Shown: positions 19,313 to 30,837, counted from the first letter of the stretch. The stretch is 64,000 nucleotides of DNA from Thalassobium sp. R2A62 (GCF_000161835.1 NZ_GG697169.2:3042575-3106574), one strand, 5' to 3'. The notes: generated from the letters alone by a model not told the origin. Program-made: numbers and translations.

Positions 19313-20208
19313 CCCAACTCCCCCAAGCGCACGGTTCGGTGCGCGCCTTTCACTATGTCCGTGGCAACGCCAATCGCAATAGCCTGCGGGTGTTTGCCCA
19401 GCTCGGGCGCACCGATTGGACATAAAATTCTGTTGATCTGTACCGGCGCGTGCCCCAATCCGGCCAACCGCTTGCGGAACCGTGCCCATTTGGTGGCTGA
19501 TCCGATCAATCCGGCGCTGCCAAACGGCTGGCTCAGAATCGCATGACACAACCCAAGGTCCAGATCATGGCTATAGGTCAACACCAAATGCTCGGCGTGA
19601 TCTGGGGCATGGCGAACCGCTTGTGTCGGATCAGTTGCGACCAACACATCCACACCGTTAGGCACGTCGCTTGGAAACCGGTCCGCACCTGTATCAACCC
19701 AAGTCAGTGTGAGGTCGGGCAGGGGTGCCAAAACATCGACAATTGCGCGGCCCACATGGCCAGCCCCATAAATCCAAATTGCGCGATCAGGCTGAACGCG
19801 GTCTTCTGCAAACCAACCTGCCGAATAACCGGGGTGCCGGCCAAACGCTGGCCGATCCCCTGCGGCCATCACGGGCCGCACATATGGGAAATTCTCGGGC
19901 AGGGTCGCCGCTTCGAACCGCTCCCACAACAGGGTTACCGCCCCACCGCAACATTGCCCCATGTCGGGTCCCAGCGCGACAGTGCGACCCTGACGATCAG
20001 TGCCGGTTTCGATCATCTGACGGGCGCGCGCGGCGGCTTCGAACTCTAACGTCCCGCCGCCAATCGTGCCGTCCTGTCCGTCTGCCCAGACCAACATGGC
20101 AGTGCCGATGTCGCGCGGTGCTGACCCTTTGACCTGAACCAAAACGACACGCACAACCACACCGTGATCGGCAATCGTATTGGTCAAAGTGTTCAAGTCA
20201 AAGCTCAT
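19309..20208 (-). CDS. xdhC: Xanthine dehydrogenase accessory protein
   Basis: A 299-residue XdhC, which loads sulfurated molybdenum cofactor onto xanthine dehydrogenase. The N-terminus RVVLVQVKGSAPRDIGTAMLV and GTIGGGTLEFEA are conserved, followed by DMGQCCGGAVTLLWERF and a Rossmann segment IWIYGAGHVGRAIVDVLAPLP. Its start overlaps the xdhB stop and its stop overlaps the ABC ATPase start. Confidence 0.95.
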   Translation of the reverse strand: MSFDLNTLTNTIADHGVVVRVVLVQVKGSAPRDIGTAMLVWADGQDGTIGGGTLEFEAAARARQMIETGTDRQGRTVALGPDMGQCCGGAVTLLWERFEAATLPENFPYVRPVMAAGDRPAFGRHPGYSAGWFAEDRVQPDRAIWIYGAGHVGRAIVDVLAPLPDLTLTWVDTGADRFPSDVPNGVDVLVATDPTQAVRHAPDHAEHLVLTYSHDLDLGLCHAILSQPFGSAGLIGSATKWARFRKRLAGLGHAPVQINRILCPIGAPELGKHPQAIAIGVATDIVKGAHRTVRLGELG

Positions 20209-22490
20209 GACTGCGCACGTCCAACAGCGGCCAGTACCGCCTCTGCAGTCGCGGGCGCCTGTAGGTCGGGATATGTTGCACCACTCGCCGCGACCGCATC
20301 GCTGAGTGCAAAGAACACTGCATTGCCTAACATGAACGGCGGCTCACCCACGGCTTTGGACCGATAGATGGTGTCTTCTCGGTTGCGCCCGTCCCATAAA
20401 TCCACATTGAACACATCTGGCCGGTCGCCACATGCGGGGATTTTGTAGGTTGATGGCGCATGCGTGCGCAGCCGTCCGGTGTCATCCCAAACCAGCTCTT
20501 CTGTTGTCAGCCAGCCCGCGCCCTGAACAAAGCCGCCTTCGACTTGGCCGATGTCCAGCGCAGGGTTCAGGGATGCACCCGCATCATGCAAAATATCGGT
20601 GCGCAAAATTCGGTTTTCGCCAGTAAGCGTGTCGACCACGACCTCGCTGATTGCGGCTCCATAGGCAAAATAGAAAAACGGTCGGCCGCGTCCTGCGATC
20701 CGGTCCCATTCGACGTCTGGCGTCGCATAAAACCCTGTCGACGATAGGCTCACACGCGCCTGATAGGCCAGCATCACGGCCTCGGCAAAGGTCATACTGT
20801 GATCGCCTGCGATGACTTGGTTGTCGTTGAACTGGACATCGTTGGCCGTCACACCCGCGCGTTCGGCATGAAACACCGCCAACCTTTCGCGGATCGTGTC
20901 ACAGGCGGCTTGCACGGCCATGCCATTTAGGTCCGTGCCAGACGAGGCTGCCGTTGCAGAGGTGTTGGGCACCTTGCCGGTATCCGTTGCCATTATGCGG
21001 ATGTGGTCCATATCGACGCCAAATCGGGACGCTGCAACCTGCGCTACTTTCTGGAATAATCCTTGGCCCATTTCGGTGCCGCCGTGGTTCAGCTGGATTG
21101 ATCCGTCTTGGTAGACATGCACCAAAGCCCCGGCTTGGTTTAGATGGGTCAGCGTAAAGGAAATCCCGAACTTGACCGGGCAAAACGCGATGCCGCGTTT
21201 CAGGATTGGCGAGCCAGCATTCCAGTCGGCAATTGCGGCACGCCGCGCGGTATAGTCGGACTGCGCAAGCAACTCGTCTGTCATGGCGTGCAGCTCAAAA
21301 TCTGTCACTGGCATGTGGTACGGCGTTGTTTGCGCGTCGTTCTCTCCCGCCGCTGCATAGTAGTTCACCCGCCGCACCTGTGCGGCATCCATCCCCAACG
21401 CGTGGGCCACGTGATCCATCACCCGCTCGATCCCTAGCATCCCCTGAGGGCCGCCAAAGCCGCGAAATGCGGTCGCCGATTGCGTGTGGGTTTTCATCCG
21501 GTGCGATGTGATCCGCAAATGATCCAGCAGATACGCATTGTCCGCATGCAGCATTGCGCGATCGGCCACCGGCAACGACAAATCCTGCGCCCAGCCGCAT
21601 CGCGCCCAGTGCGTGAAATCCACGGCGTGCAATCGGCCATCGTCGTCAAAGCCTATATCATAGGCCACACGAAATTCGTGCCGCTTGCCCGTGATCATCA
21701 TATCATCGTCGCGGTCATACCGCATTTTGCATGGCGCGCCCGTATGCCTCGCGGCCACGGCACAGGCCACGGCCAGCGCGTTGCCTTGGCTTTCCTTGCC
21801 GCCAAACCCGCCGCCCATCCGGCGAATTTCGACACGCACCCCATGCATCGGCACGCCGATCGCATGGGCGACCTTGTGTTGAATTTCTGTCGGGTGCTGG
21901 GTCGATGATTGGATCACCATATCCCCGTTCTCTTGGGGCATCGCAAGGGCGGCCTGACCTTCGAGATAGAAATGCTCTTGGCCGCCCATCTCGAACGATC
22001 CGCTGATTCGGTGGCTGGCCGCGGCAAAGCCGTCCTCCAATGCACCCTTTTCGTAAATCCGCGGTACGTCTTCAAAACGGCTGTCGACTGCCAATGCATC
22101 ATCGATCGTGAGGATCGCAGGCAACGCATCGAAGCTCGCTTTGGCTTTGGCCGCTGCATGACGCGCCGCATGATGCGACGTTGCCACCACCAAAAACAGT
22201 GGCATCCCGTAGTACATGATCTCGCCCGTACACAGCATCGGCTCGTCATGGACGGACGGCGATACATCGTTCTCAAACGGCATGTCATCTGCGGTCAGAA
22301 CGGCGACAACCCCATCCGCTGACCAAACAGCGCTCAGATCCAGATCGGCAAGGGTTCCATGCGCGATCTCTGACGTGCCAAAGGCCAGATGCAGCGTTCC
22401 CGCTGGCATCGGGACATCATCTACGTAACGTGCAGCACCAGTCACATGCAGGGCGGCTGCGTCATGGGGTAGGGGGTTACGCACACTCAT
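20205..22490 (-). CDS. xdhB: Xanthine dehydrogenase, molybdenum-binding subunit
   Basis: A 761-residue large subunit that hydroxylates hypoxanthine and xanthine. It begins with [23 protein letters not shown] and contains [28 protein letters not shown] for cofactor binding, [11 protein letters not shown] with the catalytic-site Arg, [15 protein letters not shown], and the C-terminal [11 protein letters not shown] holding the catalytic Glu. Subunit split (FeS/FAD small subunit in xdhA) is the usual bacterial form. It overlaps xdhA by 4 bp. Confidence 0.97.
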   Translation of the reverse strand: MSVRNPLPHDAAALHVTGAARYVDDVPMPAGTLHLAFGTSEIAHGTLADLDLSAVWSADGVVAVLTADDMPFENDVSPSVHDEPMLCTGEIMYYGMPLFLVVATSHHAARHAAAKAKASFDALPAILTIDDALAVDSRFEDVPRIYEKGALEDGFAAASHRISGSFEMGGQEHFYLEGQAALAMPQENGDMVIQSSTQHPTEIQHKVAHAIGVPMHGVRVEIRRMGGGFGGKESQGNALAVACAVAARHTGAPCKMRYDRDDDMMITGKRHEFRVAYDIGFDDDGRLHAVDFTHWARCGWAQDLSLPVADRAMLHADNAYLLDHLRITSHRMKTHTQSATAFRGFGGPQGMLGIERVMDHVAHALGMDAAQVRRVNYYAAAGENDAQTTPYHMPVTDFELHAMTDELLAQSDYTARRAAIADWNAGSPILKRGIAFCPVKFGISFTLTHLNQAGALVHVYQDGSIQLNHGGTEMGQGLFQKVAQVAASRFGVDMDHIRIMATDTGKVPNTSATAASSGTDLNGMAVQAACDTIRERLAVFHAERAGVTANDVQFNDNQVIAGDHSMTFAEAVMLAYQARVSLSSTGFYATPDVEWDRIAGRGRPFFYFAYGAAISEVVVDTLTGENRILRTDILHDAGASLNPALDIGQVEGGFVQGAGWLTTEELVWDDTGRLRTHAPSTYKIPACGDRPDVFNVDLWDGRNREDTIYRSKAVGEPPFMLGNAVFFALSDAVAASGATYPDLQAPATAEAVLAAVGRAQS

Positions 22491-23854
22491 AGCGACACCT
22501 CCAACACACTGGTCGGAGCGCCAGCGAGATCATGAAAATAGCGGCGTAGCATGTTCTGTGCAGCCTGCATCCGGTAGTCGGCCGAGGCGCGCATATCGGT
22601 CATCGGTGTGTAGTCCGAGGTCATCGCCTCTGTTGCGGCCTCGATGGTCTCTGGGGTCCACGGTTGACCTAACAGCGCTGCCTCGCACCCGCTGGCCCGC
22701 AGCGGTGTTCCCGCCATCCCGCCAAATGCAATGCGGGCGGAGCGAACGGTGTCATCTGCCACCTCGACGTTAAAACACCCGCACACAGCCGAGATATCTT
22801 GGTCAAAGCGTTTGCTCAGCTTGTAACACCGCAGGGCAGCGGCCTCTTTCGGCAGGCTTACGGCTTCGACAAATTCAGCCGCCACGCGGTCCTGTTGGCC
22901 GTAGGCGACAAAGAAATCCTCGATTGGCATCGCGCGCCGCTCGGCACCCCGTCGTAGATGCAACGTCGCCCCAAGAGCGATCAGCGCTGGAGGGTTGTCC
23001 CCGATAGGTGATCCATTGGCGATGTTGCCACCAATAGTCGCCGCATTGCGCACCTGAGTTGATCCATACCGGCGGATCATTTCGGCGTAGCTTGGCAAAG
23101 TGTCTGCCACAGCAGCACCAACATCTGTCATCGTGGCCATTGCCCCAATGTGCAGAGTATCACCTGTGTCGATGATCGCCGCGAGATCAGGCACATGAGC
23201 CAGAAACGCGACCTCTTCCAGATCCCGCATTTGCTTGGTCACCCAAAGCCCCACATCCGTGGCCCCTGCGATTAGGGTCGCCTCTGGGTTGGCTACATAC
23301 CAATCGGCAAAGTCATCCAAACTTGCAAATGACGCGGCCTCGGCCAGCTTGTCTTGGGCGCCCAAGTGGGGTGTGTCGTTCACCCAAGTTGGAACTGGCA
23401 ACTCTTGGACCGCTTCAGCCGCGCGAATGATCGGGGCATAGCCCGTGCAACGGCACAGATTTCCGGCCAGTTGCGTGTCGTGATCCGTTGCACCATTCAG
23501 ATGCGCCGTCGCCATCGAGACAACAAAGCCGGGCGTGCAGAAACCGCATTGCGATCCGTGGTGGTCGATCATCGCCTGCTGGACAGGGTGCAAGGTGCCG
23601 TCAGCGTCGCTCATGCCTTCGACTGTCCGGACCGCTTTGCCATTCAGTTGCGGCATAAACAGGATACAGGCGTTCAGGCTACGAGCGCCGTTCGTGTCGG
23701 TTACCATGACCGAACACGCGCCACAGTCCCCTTCGTTACAACCTTCTTTGGTGCCGGTCAGTTGTGGATGCGCACGCAACCAATCTAGCAGCGTCGCTGT
23801 TGGGGCAACGTCGGTTGTGACGGTCTCTCCGTTTAGAAGAAACGTAATGTTCAT
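22487..23854 (-). CDS. xdhA: Xanthine dehydrogenase, FeS/FAD subunit
   Basis: A 455-residue small subunit. The plant-type 2Fe-2S cysteines lie in [14 protein letters not shown] near residues 38-51, the second cluster in CGFCTPGFV and CRCTGY, and the FAD domain shows [16 protein letters not shown] and [25 protein letters not shown] 23854 is chosen since it directly opens the ferredoxin fold ([11 protein letters not shown]). It is first in the operon xdhABC-ABC importer. Confidence 0.96.
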   Translation of the reverse strand: MNITFLLNGETVTTDVAPTATLLDWLRAHPQLTGTKEGCNEGDCGACSVMVTDTNGARSLNACILFMPQLNGKAVRTVEGMSDADGTLHPVQQAMIDHHGSQCGFCTPGFVVSMATAHLNGATDHDTQLAGNLCRCTGYAPIIRAAEAVQELPVPTWVNDTPHLGAQDKLAEAASFASLDDFADWYVANPEATLIAGATDVGLWVTKQMRDLEEVAFLAHVPDLAAIIDTGDTLHIGAMATMTDVGAAVADTLPSYAEMIRRYGSTQVRNAATIGGNIANGSPIGDNPPALIALGATLHLRRGAERRAMPIEDFFVAYGQQDRVAAEFVEAVSLPKEAAALRCYKLSKRFDQDISAVCGCFNVEVADDTVRSARIAFGGMAGTPLRASGCEAALLGQPWTPETIEAATEAMTSDYTPMTDMRASADYRMQAAQNMLRRYFHDLAGAPTSVLEVSL

Positions 23855-24203
23855 GAATTTGACCTGCCGCGGTACCAGTGTCAGCGGGATGTCTGAACCT
23901 CGATGCGGCGTAGAGGAGCAAACCCGTTGCATCAATGAAAGCGTCCCGCGCACGATTTGGCAAGTGTTTAGTCCAAAAGCGCACGTGGACCTGCCGTCAG
24001 TCACACGCCTTTGCTTAGATCATAGGCGCTACATCTATCATCGCAGCCTCTCGCAAAGCACTAAGCGAGAAGGGAAATTTGCGCGCCCAGAGGTCTGACG
24101 TTCGGCGCAATCGCAAAAACCAGTCGCGCTGCACATACAAAAAATCATCGCCGCCGCGTTTCGCATCTTTCGCACCCAGCCTCGCGTCATTAGGGTCGAT
24201 CCC
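23855..24203. other. Divergent intergenic region between xdhA and dnaE
   Basis: This 349-bp stretch must hold the promoters of the purine operon (minus) and dnaE (plus). I see no convincing -35/-10 pair, operator palindrome or small gene. The last bases before dnaE (TTAGGGTCGATCCC) supply a weak ribosome site. Confidence 0.6.
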
Positions 24204-27200
24204 ATGGCTGCACTTCGATTCATACACCTGCGACTTCACACCGAGTATTCGCTGCTCGAGGGTGCGATACCGGTCAAAAAGTTGCCGCAGATGTGTATCA
24301 ACGCAGATATGCCTGCGGTTGCGGTCACCGATACCAACAACATGTTCTGCGCCTTGGAATTTTCCGAAGGCGCGGCCAAATCCGGAATTCAACCGATTAT
24401 CGGGTGTCAGATTGATTTGACCTATGATCAGGCAGAACAGGGACAGCGCGAAAAGCCGCCCGCCCCATTGGTTTTGTTGGCTCAGAACGAGACCGGTTAT
24501 GCAAACCTGATGAAGCTGAACTCGTGTGAGTATATCGACGCGGGCGGGGCGCTGCCGCAGGTGTCGCTCGAAGAGCTTGAACAATATTCGGATGGTTTGA
24601 TCTGTCTGTCTGGTGGCCCAAACGGCCCTGTTGGTCAGTTCCTGCAGCAAGGGCAAGGCCCCAAGGCGCAGGCCCTGATGACCCGTCTGGCCGCAACCTA
24701 TCCAAACCGGCTCTATGTTGAACTTCAACGTCACCCTGGCGATGGCGGGCTTCCCGACAATGAACAACGCACCGAGACGGCCCTGATTGATATGGCTTAT
24801 GCGATGGGCCTGCCGCTCGTTGCGACGAACGATGTCTATTTCCCCAAGCCCGAGATTTACGAAGCCCACGATGCGCTGATCTGTATCGCCGAAGGGGCCT
24901 ATGTCGACCAACAGGAACCACGTCGCCGTCTGACGCCGCAGCATTATTTTAAGTCGCCACAGGAAATGATCACGCTCTTTGCTGATCTCCCTGAAGCGGT
25001 TGAAAACACAATCGAAATCGCCCGCCGCTGCGCGTTCAAAGCGTACAAGCGTGACCCCATCCTGCCCAAGTTTGCCGATGACGAAGTTGAGGAATTGCGC
25101 CGCCAAGCGCACGCTGGTCTCAAGGATCGTCTGGCCGTCATCCCCCATGCGGTCACCGTCGAAGAATATGAAAAGCGGCTCGATTTCGAGCTGGATATTA
25201 TCGAAGGCATGGGCTTTCCCGGTTACTTTCTGATCGTTGCCGATTTCATCAAATGGTCCAAGGATAACGCGATCCCCGTTGGGCCCGGTCGTGGTTCTGG
25301 TGCAGGCAGTCTGGTGGCCTATGCGCTGACGATTACCGACCTTGATCCTCTGCGGTATTCGCTGCTGTTCGAGCGTTTCCTCAATCCTGAACGTGTCTCG
25401 ATGCCCGACTTTGACATCGACTTTTGCATGGACCGCCGCGAAGAGGTCATTCGCTACGTTCAAGAGAAATACGGACGCGACAAAGTAGGCCAGATCATCA
25501 CCTTTGGTGCGCTATTGTCCAAGGCTGCTGTGCGCGATGTGGGTCGTGTTCTTCAGATGCCATACGGGCAGGTCGACAGCCTGTCGAAAATGATCCCCGT
25601 TGAAGGCGTGAAACCGGTCAGTATCGTCAAAGCGCTGGCTGACGAGCCGCGCCTGCGCGAAGCCGCTCAAAACGAAGAAGTCGTCGATCGGCTTTTGACA
25701 TACGGCCAACAGGTCGAGGGCTTGCTCAGAAACGCGTCGACCCACGCGGCGGGTGTTGTGATTGGCGACCGTCCGCTTGATGCGCTTGTGCCGCTGTACC
25801 AAGACCCCCGTTCCGACATGCCTGCCACCCAGTTCAACATGAAATGGGTCGAACAGGCGGGCCTCGTCAAATTTGACTTTTTGGGCTTAAAGACGCTGAC
25901 CGTGATCCAGAACGCGGTGGACTTGATCCTGAAATCAAACCGCTCAATTCACGTGGCGGCGGATGGCGCAGAACTCTACACGCCGGCCAATGGAACCGAG
26001 AACGACATCAACGCGATCCCGCTAGATGACGACGCGTCCTACAAACTCTACGCCAGCGCCAAAACGGTTGCGGTGTTTCAGGTGGAATCCACGGGCATGA
26101 TGGACGCGCTGCGGCGCATGAAACCTGACTGCATCGAGGATATCATCGCGCTTGTGGCGCTCTACCGTCCCGGCCCGATGGAGAACATTCCGAAGTTCTG
26201 CGAGGTGAAAAACGGCCTCTCGGATCGCGATCTGTTGCATCCGACCATCGACCACATCTTGGATGAAACCCAGGGGATTATCGTTTACCAAGAACAGGTT
26301 ATGCAGATTGCCCAAGAGATGGCGAACTACAGCCTTGGCGGTGCCGACCTGCTGCGCCGTGCGATGGGTAAGAAAATCCAAGAGGCGATGGATGCGGAGA
26401 AACCCAAGTTCCTATCCGGCTCCAAAGAAAACGGTGTAGACGAGAAAAAGGCCAAAGAGGTTTGGGACCTGTTGGACAAATTCGCCAACTACGGTTTCAA
26501 CAAATCGCACGCTGCAGCCTATGCCGTCGTCAGCTATCAAACGGCGTGGCTCAAGGCGAACCACCCGGTCGAATTCATGGCCGGTGTCATGAACTGCGAT
26601 ATCCACCTGACAGATAAGCTCGCCGTCTATTTCCAAGAGGTGAAAAAGGGTCTGGGTCTGCCGTATTCACCGCCTTGCGTGAACCGATCCCAAGCCACGT
26701 TTGATGTTGTTGACGGCACTTTGGTCTATGCGCTGGGCGCACTTAAAAACGTGGGCGTCGAGGCGATGCGCATGATGACCGACGGCCGCATGGTCGAAGG
26801 TGCTGACAAACCCTTTGCCAACGTCTTTGACATGGCGCGCCGGGTTGATCTGAAACGCGTCGGTAAACGTCCATTGGAAATGCTCGCGCGGGCGGGTGCC
26901 TTTGACCAACTTGATCCCAACCGTCGCCGCATTTTTGACAGCCTCGATGCGCTGACCAATTATTCCGCCGCGATTCATGATCAGCGGGGCAGCAATCAGG
27001 TCAGCCTCTTTGGCGAGGCGGGTGATGATCTGCCCGAACCGCGCCTGTCGCCTGTCACCGATTGGTTGCCTGCCGAACGTTTGGCCGAGGAGTTCAAGGC
27101 GATTGGATTCTACCTCTCTGGCCATCCGCTTGATGACTATATGCCCGCCCTCAAACGAAAGGGTGCATTGACGCTGGATGACGTGATGCTCAAGGCTGAG

Positions 27201-27713
27201 CGTGGCGCATGTGTTGTGAAAATGGCCGGTACTGTGTCGGGTCGCCAAGAACGAAAATCGGCGCGCGGAAACCGCTTTGCTTTTGTGCAACTCTCTGATC
27301 CTACTGGGCAATTCGAGGTGACGATGTTCTCGGATACGCTTGAGAAAGCCCGCGATCATCTTGAAACAGGCGCCCAAGTCGTGGTGACCGTCGAGGCCAC
27401 AATGGAGAGTGACCAGCTCAAATTGCTGGGCCGTTCGGTCGCCCCGATCGACATTGCCGTCGCCGAGGCTGGCGCGACGGGGTTCAAGGTTTATGTCGAT
27501 GATCCCGCGGCTATTGCATCCGTCGCGACCGTCCTCGAAGAGGTCAAAACAGCCACCCAAAAGGCCAACAAGGGCCCGATCTTGTTCTGCCTGATGAATG
27601 CTGATTTGCCCGGCGAGGTCGAAATGGACCTTGGCCAAGATTTCCCCGTTTCGCCTCAGATCAAAGGCGCGTTGAAATCGCTTGGTGGTGTGATCACCGT
27701 CGAAGATCTCTAG
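24204..27713 (+). CDS. dnaE: DNA polymerase III alpha subunit
   Basis: A 1169-residue replicative polymerase subunit. In order: an N-terminal PHP domain (FIHLRLHTEYSLLEGAIPVKK), the palm with GPGRGSGAGSLVAYAL, the catalytic aspartates in PDFDIDFCMDRR, the fingers segment ITFGALLSKAAVRDVGRV, YRPGPMENIPKF, and a C-terminal OB fold (GTVSGRQERKSARGNRFAFVQLSDPTG). Length and order match DnaE1. It stands alone with no accessory polymerase gene next to it. Confidence 0.98.
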   Translation: MAALRFIHLRLHTEYSLLEGAIPVKKLPQMCINADMPAVAVTDTNNMFCALEFSEGAAKSGIQPIIGCQIDLTYDQAEQGQREKPPAPLVLLAQNETGYANLMKLNSCEYIDAGGALPQVSLEELEQYSDGLICLSGGPNGPVGQFLQQGQGPKAQALMTRLAATYPNRLYVELQRHPGDGGLPDNEQRTETALIDMAYAMGLPLVATNDVYFPKPEIYEAHDALICIAEGAYVDQQEPRRRLTPQHYFKSPQEMITLFADLPEAVENTIEIARRCAFKAYKRDPILPKFADDEVEELRRQAHAGLKDRLAVIPHAVTVEEYEKRLDFELDIIEGMGFPGYFLIVADFIKWSKDNAIPVGPGRGSGAGSLVAYALTITDLDPLRYSLLFERFLNPERVSMPDFDIDFCMDRREEVIRYVQEKYGRDKVGQIITFGALLSKAAVRDVGRVLQMPYGQVDSLSKMIPVEGVKPVSIVKALADEPRLREAAQNEEVVDRLLTYGQQVEGLLRNASTHAAGVVIGDRPLDALVPLYQDPRSDMPATQFNMKWVEQAGLVKFDFLGLKTLTVIQNAVDLILKSNRSIHVAADGAELYTPANGTENDINAIPLDDDASYKLYASAKTVAVFQVESTGMMDALRRMKPDCIEDIIALVALYRPGPMENIPKFCEVKNGLSDRDLLHPTIDHILDETQGIIVYQEQVMQIAQEMANYSLGGADLLRRAMGKKIQEAMDAEKPKFLSGSKENGVDEKKAKEVWDLLDKFANYGFNKSHAAAYAVVSYQTAWLKANHPVEFMAGVMNCDIHLTDKLAVYFQEVKKGLGLPYSPPCVNRSQATFDVVDGTLVYALGALKNVGVEAMRMMTDGRMVEGADKPFANVFDMARRVDLKRVGKRPLEMLARAGAFDQLDPNRRRIFDSLDALTNYSAAIHDQRGSNQVSLFGEAGDDLPEPRLSPVTDWLPAERLAEEFKAIGFYLSGHPLDDYMPALKRKGALTLDDVMLKAERGACVVKMAGTVSGRQERKSARGNRFAFVQLSDPTGQFEVTMFSDTLEKARDHLETGAQVVVTVEATMESDQLKLLGRSVAPIDIAVAEAGATGFKVYVDDPAAIASVATVLEEVKTATQKANKGPILFCLMNADLPGEVEMDLGQDFPVSPQIKGALKSLGGVITVEDL

Positions 27714-27798
27714 GCGAAAAATCGCATCTCAACAAAGCCGGATGGACCCAGAGTCTCAGGTGCGCTAAACCGTGCTCAGGGAACGGGAGTGTGTAGAG

Positions 27799-29013
27799 GT
27801 GTATCGCTGTATTTTGGTGCTGACCACTTTGACGACGCTGGCGGCGTGTGGCGATCCGCTGCGCGATACCCCGCGTCTGGCTGATCTCGATGTTGACGAC
27901 AGCGCGCTCGAAACCCCAGCGGTTATAGAGCCAGAAGCTGAACAGGTATCCGGCTTCTTTTCTCGGATTTTGAACCGTGACACCGCCCCTGACGATGTCC
28001 CCTCGACCGAAGCAGTGGATGCCAGCCTAAACGTGGCTCTGGGGATCGAACCTGCTGAGAATTTTGAAATCACCCCCTCTGAGGGCACGCTCGCAGCGGA
28101 CGCTGGCAATCAGTCCCAAGAGACGATCGAAGAGCCGCCTGCACGGCGCGGCTTGTTTGCTCGTCTGTTGAGCAGGGACGCGGCAGAGGTTGAACCAACG
28201 CTCGCCTCAGCGACGGCACCTGAGGCGGCCCCGTTCGCAACTGAAATTCCTGCATCGGCAGATGCCGTTGCCGAACTGGCCCCGACCGAGCCTGTCGAGG
28301 CTGCAGCACCTGCCGCCGAAACGCTTCCGGCGCGGCGCGGTTTTTTTGGTCGATTGCTAAACCCTGAGACGACCTCGGCGGCAACGCCGCTGACACCCGC
28401 TACGACAGCGGACGCGCCGCCCCAAGACGAAGTTGTCCAAGCCAGCGTCGCAGAAATGCCAGCCGAACCAGCAACGGCGCGCCGTGGTCTGTTTGGTCGG
28501 CGGAATGCGGAACGCACAGGCCCCGATGCCCGCATTGTCGAGCCGGGAACAGTTCTGCCATTCGGTGAAATCGCGACGGTCTGCGGGCTAGGTCGCAGCG
28601 CACTGGGCAACTCTGTTGGACGGTTCCCTGATAATCGCTCGGGGTATAAACTGTATGACACGATCCCGAATGCCAGCGCCAATCGCACCTATTACCTGAC
28701 AGGGTTCGAAGACGGATGCGCGCGCCAGTTCACCGCCAATATCGTCACTCCCGGGGATCTCGTGACCCACGAATTCCTGCGCTACGAGGCCCTGTCATCA
28801 GCACCCTATTCAACGACTGATCAGGCCTATGAAAAGGTCAAGAATTCGATCTGTCGTTCTAGCACTGGCAAACCTTGTGGCGGACGGATGTCACGTCTCG
28901 AGGCGAACACCATGTTCTTTACACTCTACGAACGCTTTGGCACGAATGCCGACTGGGTCGAGGTTTTGGTCCACGATGGTCGCGTTCTCGCCATTGATCG
29001 CAAGAGCCGCTAG
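27799..29013 (+). CDS. Putative lipoprotein with repeated RRGxFxRLL motifs
   Basis: About 404 residues, start chosen at GTG 27799 (upstream GTG 27772 is possible). The N-terminus YRCILVLTTLTTLAACGD looks like a lipoprotein signal with lipobox LAAC. The middle is Ala/Pro/Glu-rich and carries four related short motifs: SGFFSRILNRD, ARRGLFARLLSRD, ARRGFFGRLLNPE and ARRGLFGRRNAER, spaced roughly 60-80 residues. The C-terminal 160 residues form a folded domain (GEIATVCGLGRSALGNSVGRFP, TYYLTGFEDGCARQF, ICRSSTGKPCGGRMSRLE) with six cysteines and no function known to me. It lies alone between dnaE and slyX. Confidence 0.7.
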   Translation: MYRCILVLTTLTTLAACGDPLRDTPRLADLDVDDSALETPAVIEPEAEQVSGFFSRILNRDTAPDDVPSTEAVDASLNVALGIEPAENFEITPSEGTLAADAGNQSQETIEEPPARRGLFARLLSRDAAEVEPTLASATAPEAAPFATEIPASADAVAELAPTEPVEAAAPAAETLPARRGFFGRLLNPETTSAATPLTPATTADAPPQDEVVQASVAEMPAEPATARRGLFGRRNAERTGPDARIVEPGTVLPFGEIATVCGLGRSALGNSVGRFPDNRSGYKLYDTIPNASANRTYYLTGFEDGCARQFTANIVTPGDLVTHEFLRYEALSSAPYSTTDQAYEKVKNSICRSSTGKPCGGRMSRLEANTMFFTLYERFGTNADWVEVLVHDGRVLAIDRKSR

Positions 29014-29032
29014 GTCGGACTGACGGGAAATT

Positions 29033-29239
29033 CTACCAGTGTGGCGGCCGCTGATCTGCCAACGGGATCGAGCCGCCCTCGGCCAATTCGCGTTCTGCAG
29101 TGCGTTGCATCACCATCTCTAACCGACGCGTCAGCTTTGCGATCTCGCCTTCTTGGCGGGCCACAATATCCGACAAATCATCGACCGTACGGGTCAAATG
29201 CGCCAACTGTTCTTCTAGATTGGTTTGCGTATCGCTCAT
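29033..29239 (-). CDS. slyX: SlyX-family protein
   Basis: A 68-residue protein: a heptad-patterned coiled coil (LEEQLAHLTRTVDDLSDIVARQEGEIAKLTRRLEMV) followed by the family tail IPLADQRPPHW. Function of SlyX is unknown. It converges with the lipoprotein gene, 19 bp apart, and is divergent from hisS. Confidence 0.85.
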   Translation of the reverse strand: MSDTQTNLEEQLAHLTRTVDDLSDIVARQEGEIAKLTRRLEMVMQRTAERELAEGGSIPLADQRPPHW

Positions 29240-29346
29240 GTCAGCCGCCTAACACGCCCCTGAAACCTCGTCCAGAGCTGCACGTCACAGTTGCCCCCCC
29301 GCCGCCCGCACGGTAAACGGCCCTCAACCACCCAAAGGACCACATC

Positions 29347-30837
29347 ATGGCCAAGCAAAAGAAACAGCCCCGCCCCAAGGCGCAAACGCCCAAAGGCTTC
29401 CGCGATTATTTTGGCGCAGACGTCACCGAACGCTCTGAAATGCTGTCCAAGATTTCTGCTGTTTATCAGCGCTATGGCTTTGATGCGCTGGAAACCTCTG
29501 CCGTTGAAACGGTCGAGGCGTTGGGTAAATTTCTCCCTGATGTGGATCGCCCGAACGAAGGTGTGTTTGCATGGCAAGAGGACGACAGCGATTGGGTTGC
29601 CCTGCGCTATGACATGACCGCGCCCTTGGCCCGCGTCTATGCGCAGTTCCAAAACGACCTGCCCAAACCGTACCGCCGCTATGCGATGGGCCCCGTTTGG
29701 CGCAACGAAAAACCTGGCCCCGGTCGCTTCCGTCAGTTTTATCAATGTGACGCAGATACCGTCGGCGCAACCAGCGTCGCAGCCGATGCCGAGATTTGTG
29801 CGATGTTGTCCGACACGCTCGAAGAGGTCGGGATTGCACGCGGCGACTACATCGTGCGCGTCAACAACCGCAAAGTGCTGAACGGCGTGATGGAAGTCGC
29901 GGGCGTCCTTGACCCCTCTGACCCGACCAAATTCGAGGCCGAGCGCGGCATCGTTTTGCGCGCCATCGACAAACTCGACCGTCTTGGTGTCGACGGCGTC
30001 CGTGCGTTGTTGGGCAAAGGCCGCAAAGACGCATCGGGCGATTTCACGGATGGCGCGGGCCTGACCGGAAGCCAAGCCGATGTTGTCATGGGCTTTATGG
30101 ATGCGCGTCGCGACACAGGTGCTGAGACGGTTGCGCGTCTGCGCGAACTGACGACTGGTTCCAAAATTGGCAACGATGGCGTTGACGAACTTGAAACCAT
30201 CGCGACCCTTCTCGCGGCCCAAGGATACGACGCAGACCGTATCGTCATGGACCCCTCGGTCGTGCGCGGTCTCGGCTATTACACCGGTCCCGTCTACGAG
30301 GCCGAACTGACGTTCGATATCAAAGACGAAAAAGGCCGCCTGCGCCAATTCGGCTCGGTCGCAGGTGGCGGTCGCTATGACGATCTGGTCAAACGCTTCA
30401 CCGGCCAAGAGGTTCCTGCGACAGGTGTCTCTATCGGCGTTGATCGCTTGCTCGCAGCACTTCGTATGCAGCGACCAGAGACGGAAAAACCTCTCGGCCC
30501 CGTGGTCGTGACCGTGATGGACCGTGACCGCATGGCCGACTACCAAACCATGGTCACAGAACTGCGCACCGCTGGCATCCGCGCCGAGGTCTATTTGGGC
30601 AACCCCAAGAATTTCGGCAACCAACTGAAATACGCGGACACCCGCAACAGCCCCGTCGCGATCATCCAAGGTGGCGATGAACATGCCGCTGGCGAAATCC
30701 AGATCAAGGATCTGATCCTTGGCGCTGAAATCGCCAAAACAGCGACGGTCGAGGAATGGAAAGGTCAGCCAGCCCAGTTCACCGTGGCGCGTGGTGATCT
30801 TGTCGCCAAAGTACGCGAAATTCTGGACGCCCAATGA
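29347..30837 (+). CDS. hisS: Histidine-tRNA ligase
   Basis: A 496-residue class II synthetase. Motif 1 region is [18 protein letters not shown], motif 2 is [29 protein letters not shown], and the histidine-specific [14 protein letters not shown] and [12 protein letters not shown] follow, with the anticodon domain [18 protein letters not shown] at the C-terminus. It is the first gene of hisS-hisZ-hisG, coupled by ATGA overlaps. Confidence 0.97.
   Translation: MAKQKKQPRPKAQTPKGFRDYFGADVTERSEMLSKISAVYQRYGFDALETSAVETVEALGKFLPDVDRPNEGVFAWQEDDSDWVALRYDMTAPLARVYAQFQNDLPKPYRRYAMGPVWRNEKPGPGRFRQFYQCDADTVGATSVAADAEICAMLSDTLEEVGIARGDYIVRVNNRKVLNGVMEVAGVLDPSDPTKFEAERGIVLRAIDKLDRLGVDGVRALLGKGRKDASGDFTDGAGLTGSQADVVMGFMDARRDTGAETVARLRELTTGSKIGNDGVDELETIATLLAAQGYDADRIVMDPSVVRGLGYYTGPVYEAELTFDIKDEKGRLRQFGSVAGGGRYDDLVKRFTGQEVPATGVSIGVDRLLAALRMQRPETEKPLGPVVVTVMDRDRMADYQTMVTELRTAGIRAEVYLGNPKNFGNQLKYADTRNSPVAIIQGGDEHAAGEIQIKDLILGAEIAKTATVEEWKGQPAQFTVARGDLVAKVREILDAQ

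Noticed and set aside
24015-25463. Minus-strand frame of 482 codons
   Set aside because: It is antisense to the start of dnaE, which has a complete family sequence; high-GC codon bias creates such mirror frames.
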